In this document: positions 1 through 7,853 of the stretch, piece by piece
Layout: each line of letters starts with the position of its first letter
Numbering within the stretch: the stretch's first letter is position 1
From: Anaerobiospirillum succiniciproducens DSM 6400
GTDB taxonomy: Bacteria > Pseudomonadota > Gammaproteobacteria > Enterobacterales > Succinivibrionaceae
Assembly: GCF_000482845.1 (NCBI RefSeq)
Contig: NZ_AXWV01000024.1
Coordinates: 1-56,565 of the forward strand
Reading direction: 5' to 3'
Length of the DNA: 56,565 nt
Position numbers and translations under genes: made by a program
The notes under the pieces: model-generated
What the model saw: the letters and a program-made list of their open reading frames with translations, nothing else
The model's database searches: none
Told to the model about the DNA's origin: nothing

Positions 1-93
1 ACCCAAAATCAGATCATCCAGCAGGCATCTCAGACTATTTTAAGTCAGGCTAACCAACGTCCTACTGTCGCTCTTAGCCTGTTAGGCCGCTAA
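1..93 (+). CDS. Flagellin C-terminal end (partial, cut by window start)
   Basis: Frame 1 is open from the first base and ends at a TAA at 91-93. It encodes the last 30 residues of a flagellin, ending in ANQRPTVALSLLGR. This peptide is identical to the C-terminus of the complete flagellin at 289-1281, although the codons differ. It is the D0 helix that packs in the filament core and carries the export and polymerisation determinants. The upstream part is outside the window. A GC-rich hairpin at 121-152 follows directly. The tandem flagellin interpretation is secure; the total length and variable region of this copy are unknown. Confidence 0.9.
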   Translation, partial: TQNQIIQQASQTILSQANQRPTVALSLLGR

Positions 94-120
94 ACAAGGT
101 TTCGTTTCTCATATTATCTC

Positions 121-152
121 AAGGCCGTTTACTAACATTTGCGGCCTTTCTT
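121..152 (+). terminator. Hairpin after first flagellin, probable terminator
   Basis: AAGGCCG at 121-127 pairs with CGGCCTT at 142-148 across a 14-base loop and is followed by TCTT. It lies 28 bases after the flagellin stop. The T tract is short, so termination may be only partial. Confidence 0.5.
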
Positions 153-288
153 AGGATGAACTTATCGCAGACAGTTTATTCGTAAGTGGCATGTATGCCC
201 TTTACAAATACATTGATTGCAACATGCAAGGTGGAGATAGAGCCTCTTGGCATCTCTCTACTGACTACCACGATCGGAGAGACTCATC

Positions 289-1281
289 ATGGCTCTATAC
301 GTCAACACTAATGTGAGCTCCATTAATGCTCAACGTAAGCTGGCCAACTCTACTTTAGCCCTCAATACCTCTTATCAGAGACTCTCTAGTGGTCTTCGTA
401 TCAATAGCTCTAAGGACGACGCTGCTGGTCTGCAGATCTCTGATCGCTTAACATCCCAGATAAATGGCTTAAATCAGGGAAATCGTAATGCTAACGACGG
501 TATTGCCTTAGCTCAGACCATCGAAGGTGCACTCGACGAAACTACCAACATGCTGCAGCGTATCCGTACCTTAGCCGTACAAGCTGCAAACGGTACAAAT
601 ACCGCAAAAGATCGTAAGGCACTCCAAGAAGAAGTAACCTCTTTGTCCCATGAGATCACTCGTATTGCTAAAAAGACCACCTTTGCTGGTGCTTTAGTTT
701 TAGATGGCGGCGGTGACAATACCTTAATGCGTAAAAAAGGTCAGCCTGCAGGTGGTCAGCAGAAGTACGAGTACTTCTTTCAGATTGGCGCTAATGCTCA
801 GGATGAAATCACCCTTGAGTCTGGAGCTTTCACCATGAAAGGCATTATGCTTATGGCTAATGAAGGCTTACAAGGTGCTGCCCAATTGAAGATCTCTAAT
901 AATGAGGCAGAAGCTGGAAAGGCAGGACATTTCGGTTTAGCTAAGCCTGCTGGTAACAATACTGACTCTGCAGCTTACTGGGTTGTATCAACACCTTCTG
1001 CAGCTCAGAACACTCTTGCAAGCATTGATAAGTTCATCGAAGCAGTGGACTCTAAGCGTGCTGCGCTTGGTGCTTTGCAAAATCGTATGGAATCAACCAT
1101 CCGTAATCAGAGCTCTATTGCAGAAAATGAATCTGATGCTCGCAGCCGTATTCGCGATACTGACTTTGCCTCTGAGACTGCTGCGCTGACTCAAAACCAG
1201 ATTATTCAGCAAGCATCTCAGACTATATTAAGCCAAGCTAATCAGCGTCCAACTGTTGCTCTTAGCCTGTTAGGTCGCTAG
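289..1281 (+). CDS. fliC: Flagellin
   Basis: A 330-residue flagellin, the structural subunit of the flagellar filament, exported through the flagellar type III apparatus and polymerised under the cap. The N-terminal D0/D1 region (about 1-140) has the classic NTNVSSINAQRKL, LSSGLRINSSKDDAAGLQIS and IAQTIEGALDE-like segments. The C-terminal D1/D0 region (about 245-330) has the conserved ALGALQNRMEST and SRIRDTDFASE segments. The middle (about 140-245) is short, so the surface-exposed D2/D3 domains are small. Start chosen at ATG 289 with GGAGA upstream. It follows another flagellin copy and is followed by its own terminator, so it is probably transcribed singly. I could not identify a convincing sigma-28 promoter by eye. 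Confidence 0.95.
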   Translation: MALYVNTNVSSINAQRKLANSTLALNTSYQRLSSGLRINSSKDDAAGLQISDRLTSQINGLNQGNRNANDGIALAQTIEGALDETTNMLQRIRTLAVQAANGTNTAKDRKALQEEVTSLSHEITRIAKKTTFAGALVLDGGGDNTLMRKKGQPAGGQQKYEYFFQIGANAQDEITLESGAFTMKGIMLMANEGLQGAAQLKISNNEAEAGKAGHFGLAKPAGNNTDSAAYWVVSTPSAAQNTLASIDKFIEAVDSKRAALGALQNRMESTIRNQSSIAENESDARSRIRDTDFASETAALTQNQIIQQASQTILSQANQRPTVALSLLGR

Positions 1282-1383
1282 TAGATTTATAAAGGCACTG
1301 TCTTGCTAAAGGCATTGCCTTAGTTAAGGCAGTGACTTTCTAGAGGCAATGTCTTAGTAAAGATTTGATTCTCTTATATCGTT

Positions 1384-1419
1384 AAGGCTGCATACTCTCA
1401 CTTGCGGCCTTCATTTTTT
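1384..1419 (+). terminator. Rho-independent terminator after flagellin
   Basis: AAGGCTG at 1384-1390 pairs (with one G.U) with CGGCCTT at 1405-1411, followed by a T-rich tract to 1419. The stem is close to the hairpin at 121-152 that follows the first flagellin, so the two units share a terminator design. Confidence 0.7.
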
Positions 1420-1626
1420 GAGTTAAATCTCTTTTGCGATGCAACATCGATTTGTAATGGGCGTTTTAGCCTCAAGAATGGCTGCTTCTAATGTGTCTCT
1501 TCTAGCTTGGCTAAGCTTTCTCTTATCTTTTTGGCCAGCTTAATATATCAAACCTATCTTTACTATCCCAATCTATCAGGCCTATCAAGGACAGTTACAT
1601 ATTTGCTGTTGCTTGTGTAGGCTCAT

Positions 1627-1664
1627 AATGCAAAGGGGACACATAAAGTGTCCCCTTGCATTTT
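1627..1664 (-). terminator. Strong bidirectional hairpin downstream of the beta-lactamase-like gene
   Basis: A long stem (AATGCAA plus GGGGACAC, with one bulged A, against GTGTCCCC plus TTGCATT) has a 5-base ATAAA loop. On the minus strand it lies about 30 bases after the stop of the 1696-3465 gene. T-rich sequence flanks both sides, so it could stop transcription in either direction. Confidence 0.7.
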
Positions 1665-1695
1665 CATTAAGTATCGTGATTGTTTGACTATGGGA

Positions 1696-3465
1696 TTACT
1701 TCTTATTGAATTGAAGCATTGGACGGTTACCAGAGCCTGCACGCATGATTTGGTATTCCATGAGAGCCTTGGCAGTTGCTGAAATAGTCATCTCACCAAT
1801 ACGCTGTGCACGTGATGGAGTGCCCTTAACATTACGTACGGAAACAGCCATAACCATACGATGTCCTCTCCACTCAATGTAGGCCATGTCATTTACCACT
1901 GAAATGTGACCTGGCATTTCCATAAAGCCACCAACACCCTCGAGTGAGTAGATTCGTAAGTTAGATGAATCAGTCTCCTGAATCAGAGCATTACGCACAC
2001 CCTTTTGGATGGTCTTCTGGCTACTTGGATTGAAGTACATGATATCGTTGATGAAGGTACGCACATCAGAGTTAATGTAGTCATCCTGGAAATAACTAGC
2101 CATGAGCTTTGCTGACTCATAGAGTGGAGCTGCGTTCTCGTAGACCAGATTTGGATTTAAGAAAGTATCCACATCGTTATATCTGTAGTGCATACGCTCT
2201 ACACCCTTAGTCTTACAGAACACATCTAAGGTAGGTAAACTGCCGATGTAAGAAAGAAGAATGCCGCTAGCATTAGAGTCTGCCTGGCCTAAAGAGTACT
2301 GCATCAGTTCCTTGATGCTCATAGACAGACGACGAGAGTCGGCATTCTTGAGTGCCTCAACCTCTTGATTGTACTGTTCGTATGTACCTTGTGGCTGGCT
2401 ATGGAGTTTGGCCTGTTCTCGAGCGGCACTTACATCACCTGATTGGAATGCTTTAACCGCACCTGACAGCTGGCTTCGCTTTTGAGCTTTACTTTGTCTG
2501 TGAGCTGCACCACCAATAAGCTCGCCAGTTGGGTCCAAAATATCTCGACCTACGGTAGCAAAAAGGATCTCAACTAAAGGAGAGAATACAGAGCGATTAA
2601 GCTGCGATACATCAAAAGAAACACGATAGTCTGGACCATCAGATCGTGCTGACATTAAAGATCCGACTGCATAAGCTAAGTGGAATTTGCTCAGACCAAA
2701 GAGTGGGTAATCACGGTTGTCTTTAAGCGCAATAATGCCATTCTCGTCCATTAAAACAAAGCTCAGCTCTGCATTTAAATCTTTTTCAACACGCTGAATA
2801 TCGCGAATGAGCTCAGTGGCATCATCTTCATTTTCAAGGAAGAATAAATTAGCTGTTTGAGGCAGACGCTTGAATATACGATCATGCTTAGAAAAGTCGC
2901 CAAAAGGCTTGTAGTTTGGATCGCTATTACGTGTCTCACGCTGCTCGTTGTCATAACGCTCTAAACGTTCTTGCTGATCATTTAAAGCGGACTGACTTGC
3001 CTCAAGTGCACGCTGCCTGCGCTCCTCTGCTAAGACATGAGCTGGCTTTTTGACAGTTCCAGTGATTGGATCGTAGTAAGGAGAGGCTAAAGGATTTTCC
3101 TCTTCTGCCTGTGCTGCTGTTGCAGTATAGCTGCTGTAATTAGCACTTAAGTTGCCGTGCTTGGCATAAACTGTATTGGCACCATAGTTAACTTTTGGAT
3201 CCGGAGCTGGAACAAAAATGGTGCTGTTCTTTAAGGTTACGTTGTGTAGCTTCTCTTCAGATGCGTGTTCGTCTTCATACCACATCTGATATTCAACAGG
3301 CATAGCATAAGCGCTGCTAATCATTGCTACACTTGAAGCAATTAATGATGCACTCAGAGTAGTCATTACCGCCTTAGACAATAGGCTAGACTTAAAGATT
3401 CGCTTGTGACACTTTAACGAATTGGCAAGGCTGTGCTTATCAGATTCATCATTAGTGCAGAACAT
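1696..3465 (-). CDS. Exported class A beta-lactamase-fold protein, probably non-catalytic
   Basis: 589 residues. A hydrophobic export signal at about 33-54 ends at SAYA, after a basic N-region of about 30 residues. The ATG at 3465 has a strong AAGGAG. Residues about 205-275 and 380-570 resemble the penicillin-binding/class A beta-lactamase fold of the CfxA/CblA type. RDYPLFGLSKFHLAYAV (about 251-267) aligns with the active-site helix, but the nucleophilic Ser position reads Gly while the Lys remains. YSLGQADSNASGILL (about 390-404) takes the place of the SDN loop, and LEG (about 508-510) the place of KTG. Residues 140-200 are charged and helical, and 320-370 are an insert. I infer a catalytically dead periplasmic protein of unknown role. 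The fold call rests on motif spacing only. A stand-alone gene with its own terminator. Confidence 0.6.
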   Translation of the reverse strand: MFCTNDESDKHSLANSLKCHKRIFKSSLLSKAVMTTLSASLIASSVAMISSAYAMPVEYQMWYEDEHASEEKLHNVTLKNSTIFVPAPDPKVNYGANTVYAKHGNLSANYSSYTATAAQAEEENPLASPYYDPITGTVKKPAHVLAEERRQRALEASQSALNDQQERLERYDNEQRETRNSDPNYKPFGDFSKHDRIFKRLPQTANLFFLENEDDATELIRDIQRVEKDLNAELSFVLMDENGIIALKDNRDYPLFGLSKFHLAYAVGSLMSARSDGPDYRVSFDVSQLNRSVFSPLVEILFATVGRDILDPTGELIGGAAHRQSKAQKRSQLSGAVKAFQSGDVSAAREQAKLHSQPQGTYEQYNQEVEALKNADSRRLSMSIKELMQYSLGQADSNASGILLSYIGSLPTLDVFCKTKGVERMHYRYNDVDTFLNPNLVYENAAPLYESAKLMASYFQDDYINSDVRTFINDIMYFNPSSQKTIQKGVRNALIQETDSSNLRIYSLEGVGGFMEMPGHISVVNDMAYIEWRGHRMVMAVSVRNVKGTPSRAQRIGEMTISATAKALMEYQIMRAGSGNRPMLQFNKK

Positions 3466-4014
3466 GACACTCTCCTTGAGTACTATCTTATGCAGTTCGA
3501 TAACTAAGTTGTTATAGCTGCAGCTTCATTTAACGCTTCACAAAACTCTATAGCGATGTTCGTGCCATATTATATCTATGGCACCATTTTTAGTTATTAT
3601 CGTGCACAATAGAAGCAATGAGATTAAGCAAGCTAAAGTACTAATCTTAACTAGTAAAGAAAACAAATCTAGCTAAAGCTATTAAGATTGTGAACATCAT
3701 CATCACAAGTGCAGATAGACATACCGTATGAAAAGGTACGAATACGCTTATTGTATCCTAAAAAGGCATCTAGCTATCAGATAGCCACTGCTCTGCCCAA
3801 TTTTTGCGAATTAAGTACAAATTCTGTAGCTCGTAGCTGCTTCCTGAACAGCTTTTACACGTAAAGAATGAGATGTTTCATCAAGTGTTGAACGTACAAA
3901 AAAGCATGTGTTTCACAGCTCAAGACTAGCGGCCTTGAACCTGCTTAAATAAGCAGTTTTATTGAGCTTCACGCCTTGTAAGATTGTAATTGCTCTTAAC
4001 ATGTATTACATGGC
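3466..4014. other. Gene-free spacer upstream of the beta-lactamase-like gene
   Basis: About 550 bases without a credible ORF. The only clear structure is the inverted repeat with a -10-like core at 3562-3584, listed separately. Confidence 0.6.
3562..3584 (-). promoter_or_regulatory. Candidate promoter core inside an 8-bp inverted repeat
   Basis: GTGCCATA (3562-3569) and TATGGCAC (3577-3584) are perfect inverted repeats with a 7-base centre. On the minus strand the region contains a consensus TATAAT (3569-3574) reading toward the gene at 3465, about 100 bases away. No good -35 is visible, which would fit an activator- or repressor-controlled promoter. Inference only. Confidence 0.4.
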
Positions 4015-4980
4015 TTAAGATGCTAGATCTACTACGTTGAATAGCTGACGCTCAATCTCACTGACAGCAACCTTAAATGGATCATCTACTGAGTCTATCT
4101 GCTCTGCTGTTAGATGAGGGCCTTTAGATACCACATATGGGTTCTCGGTAAATGCCTCAATAAAACCACTTAAGATACCCGCAATAGACCCGCCTAAGAT
4201 ATCGGCCTTGCCAATTGGTACACGAACGATTTGGGCATTATGCTTAGTGTCACTCTCAAGCTGTCTGAAAAAATGATCAAGCTTACCCATATCAACTTCG
4301 GTATTTGGATAATACTTGCGGCAGAAATAATAGATTTTGACATCATCTAGCACTTCGTTATCTCGCTTAATCGAGCCAGTAAACAGCTTGTAGTAACGAG
4401 TATTCACATCGAGCTTTTGCTCAACGTTATGCAACAAGGTGCAGTACGGAACAGCACTTAAATTTAAAAAGCGGCTATTGCGACTTAATAAGAAGCGTGG
4501 AATTGATGGTTCTTCATCGCAATCAAAACTAACATTAGAGAACTTTAAATCTCTAATCTCGAGTGCAACAGAGCTCTTGGTCTCTTTGTACAGATCAGAC
4601 TTAGTTAAAAAGATGTAAGAAAAGTTTGGGTCTAAACTACGTACACCAATGCCGTGCTTGATGCAGTAATTGCTAAGCACATTTACATCTGACAGTGTTG
4701 TCTTAGGATCGTATTGCTCATGCTTGCAAAACGAGTATGAAAAAGCCGGCAGAACCAACAGACCATCGTCTGCAATCACTTCAAAAATTGCATCCAAATA
4801 GAAACGTTCGAGCTCTCTACCGCCTAGAATTGGTCGACCCAACTTAAACAGGGAACAAAACGCAATCACCGTATCTGACTGCTTAAGTCCAGTAGCTTGA
4901 ATAGCATGCACGAGCTCATCAAAAGTAAAGCGCGATGCTTTCTTATTCATATTTTGAGTGTCTGCTGAACTTAGAGGCAT
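4015..4980 (-). CDS. AAC(3)-family (Antibiotic_NAT) N-acyltransferase
   Basis: 321 residues from ATG 4980, chosen because GGAG lies 6 bases upstream; a longer frame would need a TTG at 4992. The order of motifs fits the aminoglycoside 3-N-acetyltransferase-like family: an N-terminal helix, SLFKLGRPILGG (about 42-53), DDGLLVLPAFSYSF (about 71-84), then RSLDPNFSYIF at the place of the family's RSxHPxxS, and a later LHNVEQ-like segment. The usual His reads Asp, so ordinary aminoglycoside acetylation is doubtful. It is last in a minus-strand set after an adenylation enzyme and an acyl-carrier protein. I infer that it moves an acyl group from the carrier protein onto an amino sugar. Comparable trios occur in flagellin-glycan loci of Campylobacter, and flagellin genes lie 3 kb away here. 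Family likely; substrate unknown. Confidence 0.7.
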   Translation of the reverse strand: MPLSSADTQNMNKKASRFTFDELVHAIQATGLKQSDTVIAFCSLFKLGRPILGGRELERFYLDAIFEVIADDGLLVLPAFSYSFCKHEQYDPKTTLSDVNVLSNYCIKHGIGVRSLDPNFSYIFLTKSDLYKETKSSVALEIRDLKFSNVSFDCDEEPSIPRFLLSRNSRFLNLSAVPYCTLLHNVEQKLDVNTRYYKLFTGSIKRDNEVLDDVKIYYFCRKYYPNTEVDMGKLDHFFRQLESDTKHNAQIVRVPIGKADILGGSIAGILSGFIEAFTENPYVVSKGPHLTAEQIDSVDDPFKVAVSEIERQLFNVVDLAS

Positions 4981-5161
4981 AGTTAGCTCCAAACGTAATG
5001 CTTTGTGACCCTTAGTTGACTCTGCTTAACAGTGTACAGAGGTTGTTTTTACAGCATCTGAACATTCTCAGTGGCATGCTGCCATGAGTATTAGCCAGCT
5101 GTATATGTGCTTAAGATGCGGTCTGTATTGCCCATGAGTCATGGGCATTTGTATGAGTTAA

Positions 5162-5368
5162 TTAAAAAATGTTCTCATACAGTTCTAAGACAGTATCAGC
5201 ATCTAAAATATCGCCAACCTCAACCTTTACACCATGAGTAGCAAGCTCCTCAATCAAGCTGAAAATGGTGATGGAGGAGTAATCTGGCAACTCTGAGATA
5301 TCAGTATCATCAGAGATTTCGCTATTCAGGTGCTTGCCAATCAGTTTGTAAAATTCTACTTTGTCCAT
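5162..5368 (-). CDS. Small acyl-carrier protein
   Basis: 68 residues, acidic and all-helical in appearance, matching the length and pattern of discrete carrier proteins. LPDYSSITIFSLIEEL (about 27-42) sits where the phosphopantetheine-binding DSL motif is expected, reading SSI here, with the Ser kept. Helix III (about 56-68) is present. Start ATG 5368 has only a weak GAG upstream. It sits between an adenylation enzyme (upstream) and an AAC(3)-type acyltransferase (downstream) with gaps of about 160 and 180 bases, all on the minus strand. I infer that it carries the acyl or aminoacyl group activated by the neighbour. No phosphopantetheinyl transferase is in the window. Confidence 0.7.
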   Translation of the reverse strand: MDKVEFYKLIGKHLNSEISDDTDISELPDYSSITIFSLIEELATHGVKVEVGDILDADTVLELYENIF

Positions 5369-5527
5369 GGTTTTCTCGAAATGACTGAGCCAAATATGGC
5401 TGTACGATCTGTCTGGTTATACTTTGCAATTATAGTCATATGCATGCTAACAGACAGCTGTAGTGACTATGAGTAGTTGTTCTGAATATGAATGGCCTAG
5501 TCTAGCAGCAAGTTTGCTGTTTAGCAT

Positions 5528-7408
5528 TTAGCTTACATCGGTATAGCCACTTAACTCACAGTATTTACTCATTAACAACTGTTTGATGGCCTTACGATCA
5601 ACTTTGCCATTAACATTCAGAGGGAAGTCTTGTAGCGCTAAGACATAAGCTGGCTGCATATACACAGCTACATGTGCACGTCCTTTTTGATACAGGAGCT
5701 CACACTCCTTTTCATCGGCACCTTCTACGGCAAGCACTAGTTCATTTGAGCGACCGCCCTCATCAGGTACTTCATAAGCAATAGCTCGAACTACATAGTT
5801 AGTTAATGCGCCGAACTGCTCATCTACTTCGTACAAAGATATTCTAAAACCATGCAGTTTGAGCATGTCGCCATCACGACCGATGTAGTAAAAAACTCTC
5901 TTTGAGTTCTCATCTAATCTAAAGCATACTAAATCGCCGGTGCGATAGTACTTTGAGCCATTACGCTCAATGAAGGCGCTGGCATTTTTCTCAGGCATTT
6001 GCCAATATCCAGCGGTTACTTGTGGGCCGCCGATGAGTAACTCACCGACTTCACCTTCGCCTTTCTCTACCCCATCCTCGTCGCACACGCAAAACTCTAC
6101 GCCATCAAAGGCATAGCCAAGAGGAACAATGTCGTGCAGCAGCGGTGTTTTTGCCGAATCTACTTTGGAGTCCTCTGAACCAGCCTCATCTTGTTGCATA
6201 TTAGATAAGACAGATTTTTCAACCTCAAAGATCGATACAGCTACGGTTGCTTCAGTTGGACCATAAGTATTGTAGATAACTGTGTTTGGACACAGTAAAG
6301 AATAATCATACGCCTGCTTATACCACAAAGCCTCGCCAATAAATATGCTCAGACGAACGCTAGGCAAAGCGCCTACTTTGAACATACCAGATTTCTTGAT
6401 ATATGAGACCATGGCAGGAGTGATGTGCACGATGGTGATACTGTTCTTTTCAATAAACTTAACAGCATTCATCACATCACGCTTAGTAGCGCATACAACA
6501 GTTGCTCCACAAATCCATGCACAAATTGGATCTTGCAACGAGATATCAAAAGTTATCTCAGCAAAGTTAGAGAAGATATCAGACTCTTGATAGCGATAGA
6601 TCTTGGTAATGGTCTCAAAATACTTAGACCAGTTAGCACGGGTAACCATAACTCCTTTAGGCGCTCCTGTAGTGCCTGAGGTATAGAGAATGTGCATGAT
6701 ATCTGAAGATGACATCTTGCTTCGTGCTAACTCAAAGTCAAATAGCTGCGCTTGTACAGCCATTGACTCTTCAGTGTCATCATAAATGATGGACTTAGCG
6801 ATGACAGCGTTGATAAGCTCAATGGTTTGTGCGCTTATATCTGCAGCGCCTTGAGTAACTGCATCTGCTTGGCCTTGGCTATTGGCATCGACATGGCCCT
6901 GAGTGTTTGCCCCTGCAACGCTTTGAGTACAGGCAATGGCTTCTTGTACGGCATTTTTTAGCTCAAGAGCCACGCTATTATTACAGATTATGTCTATTGA
7001 CTTGAGAGTCTCTTGAGGCATATTTAGCAGCATCTTAGCTGCATATGAAACCGCCTCTGGAGCAATAAAGATGTGCGAGCTTTGTGAATGGGCACAAATA
7101 AAGGCCGATTTTTCACATGGATTAATCAAATTAAGCGGAACATAAGTTACCCCGCTCATAATGCTTGCTGCAATGGTGGTGTACATATCAAATGTACGGC
7201 CAGTGCACAAAGCTATACGGCCGACCTTGTTAGCAAGGAGCAGTGCCGCAAAAGAAAAAGAGCGATCACGCAGGTTTGCATAGCTACAGCGCTCTTTTTT
7301 GACGATGAGTGCTGTCTTATTTGGCTCCTTAGCATGGTTAATTGCATTAAAAAGTTTGTCTGCAATAGACTCACAACTATCCACTACTAAGTCTGCCTTG
7401 TCCTGCAT
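5528..7408 (-). CDS. Amino-acid/acyl adenylation enzyme (AMP-binding, DltA/NRPS A-domain type)
   Basis: 626 residues. It activates a carboxylic acid with ATP and loads it onto a carrier protein. Visible core motifs in order: A3 LYTSGTTGAPKGVM, A5 YNTYGPTEATVAVS, A6 GELLIGGPQVTAGYW, A7 YRTGDLV, A8 GRDGDMLKLHGFRISLYEVD and A10 NVNGKVDRKAI with the catalytic Lys. Two inserts are unusual: about 165-195, a low-complexity run of QGxxDA-type repeats, and about 405-425, a charged stretch between A5 and A6. No condensation or carrier domain is attached, so it is a stand-alone loader. ATG 7408 has GAGGT upstream. The adjacent carrier protein and AAC(3)-type gene are its likely partners. The amino acid or acyl group cannot be read reliably from the sequence. 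Confidence 0.85.
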   Translation of the reverse strand: MQDKADLVVDSCESIADKLFNAINHAKEPNKTALIVKKERCSYANLRDRSFSFAALLLANKVGRIALCTGRTFDMYTTIAASIMSGVTYVPLNLINPCEKSAFICAHSQSSHIFIAPEAVSYAAKMLLNMPQETLKSIDIICNNSVALELKNAVQEAIACTQSVAGANTQGHVDANSQGQADAVTQGAADISAQTIELINAVIAKSIIYDDTEESMAVQAQLFDFELARSKMSSSDIMHILYTSGTTGAPKGVMVTRANWSKYFETITKIYRYQESDIFSNFAEITFDISLQDPICAWICGATVVCATKRDVMNAVKFIEKNSITIVHITPAMVSYIKKSGMFKVGALPSVRLSIFIGEALWYKQAYDYSLLCPNTVIYNTYGPTEATVAVSIFEVEKSVLSNMQQDEAGSEDSKVDSAKTPLLHDIVPLGYAFDGVEFCVCDEDGVEKGEGEVGELLIGGPQVTAGYWQMPEKNASAFIERNGSKYYRTGDLVCFRLDENSKRVFYYIGRDGDMLKLHGFRISLYEVDEQFGALTNYVVRAIAYEVPDEGGRSNELVLAVEGADEKECELLYQKGRAHVAVYMQPAYVLALQDFPLNVNGKVDRKAIKQLLMSKYCELSGYTDVS

Positions 7409-7853
7409 AATTACCTCAAAAACCTTATGTCATGCTATGTCACTCTGTTGCAAAAGTTCAGATAGCTTACAACAGAGCATTGTGGTTATGTCTAATCATT
7501 ATGATACATGATGTCAACTAATGAACAGAGAACATAAGTCTGTTTGTGTCAGCCTAGTCGCATAGATCATGTGTTTGCTGGGCACGCCTAGTCGCATAGA
7601 TCATGTGTTTGCTGGGCACGCCTAGTCGCATATATCATGTTTTTGCTGGGCAAGCCTAGTCGCATATATCATGTTTTTGCTGGGCAAGCCTAGTCGCATA
7701 TATCATGTTTTTGCTGGGCAAGCCTACTTACATAGATCATCAGTGATCATATGTTTGCTTGTGCAGACTAAGTGCATAGAACATAAGGATATTGGTGCAG
7801 GCCTACACCCATCTGCATGCTATGCACGTTCATGGATAAAGCTATATTGTTGG
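7409..7853. other. Repeat-bearing spacer between the adenylation gene and the tamB end
   Basis: About 445 bases without a credible gene. The centre is the 34-bp tandem array at 7552-7721. The remaining sequence, including degenerate copies up to about 7790, shows nothing else recognisable. Confidence 0.6.
7552..7721. repeat. 34-bp tandem repeat, five copies plus a degraded sixth
   Basis: Five contiguous 34-bp units each begin GCCTAGTCGCATA. Units 1-2 are identical to each other (ending GGGCAC) and units 3-5 are identical to each other (ending GGGCAA), so there were two amplification events. A degenerate copy continues from 7722. There are no spacers, so this is not CRISPR. The conserved TAGTCG core also occurs at the nearby tamB stop (7854-7860). 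Confidence 0.9.

Noticed and set aside
4015..4980. Aminoglycoside resistance gene
   Set aside because: Family resemblance to AAC(3) exists, but the key His is Asp and the neighbours are a carrier protein and an adenylation enzyme, so resistance is not a supported call.
7552..7721. 34-bp repeats as a CRISPR array
   Set aside because: Units are directly adjacent with no unique spacers, and no cas genes are near.
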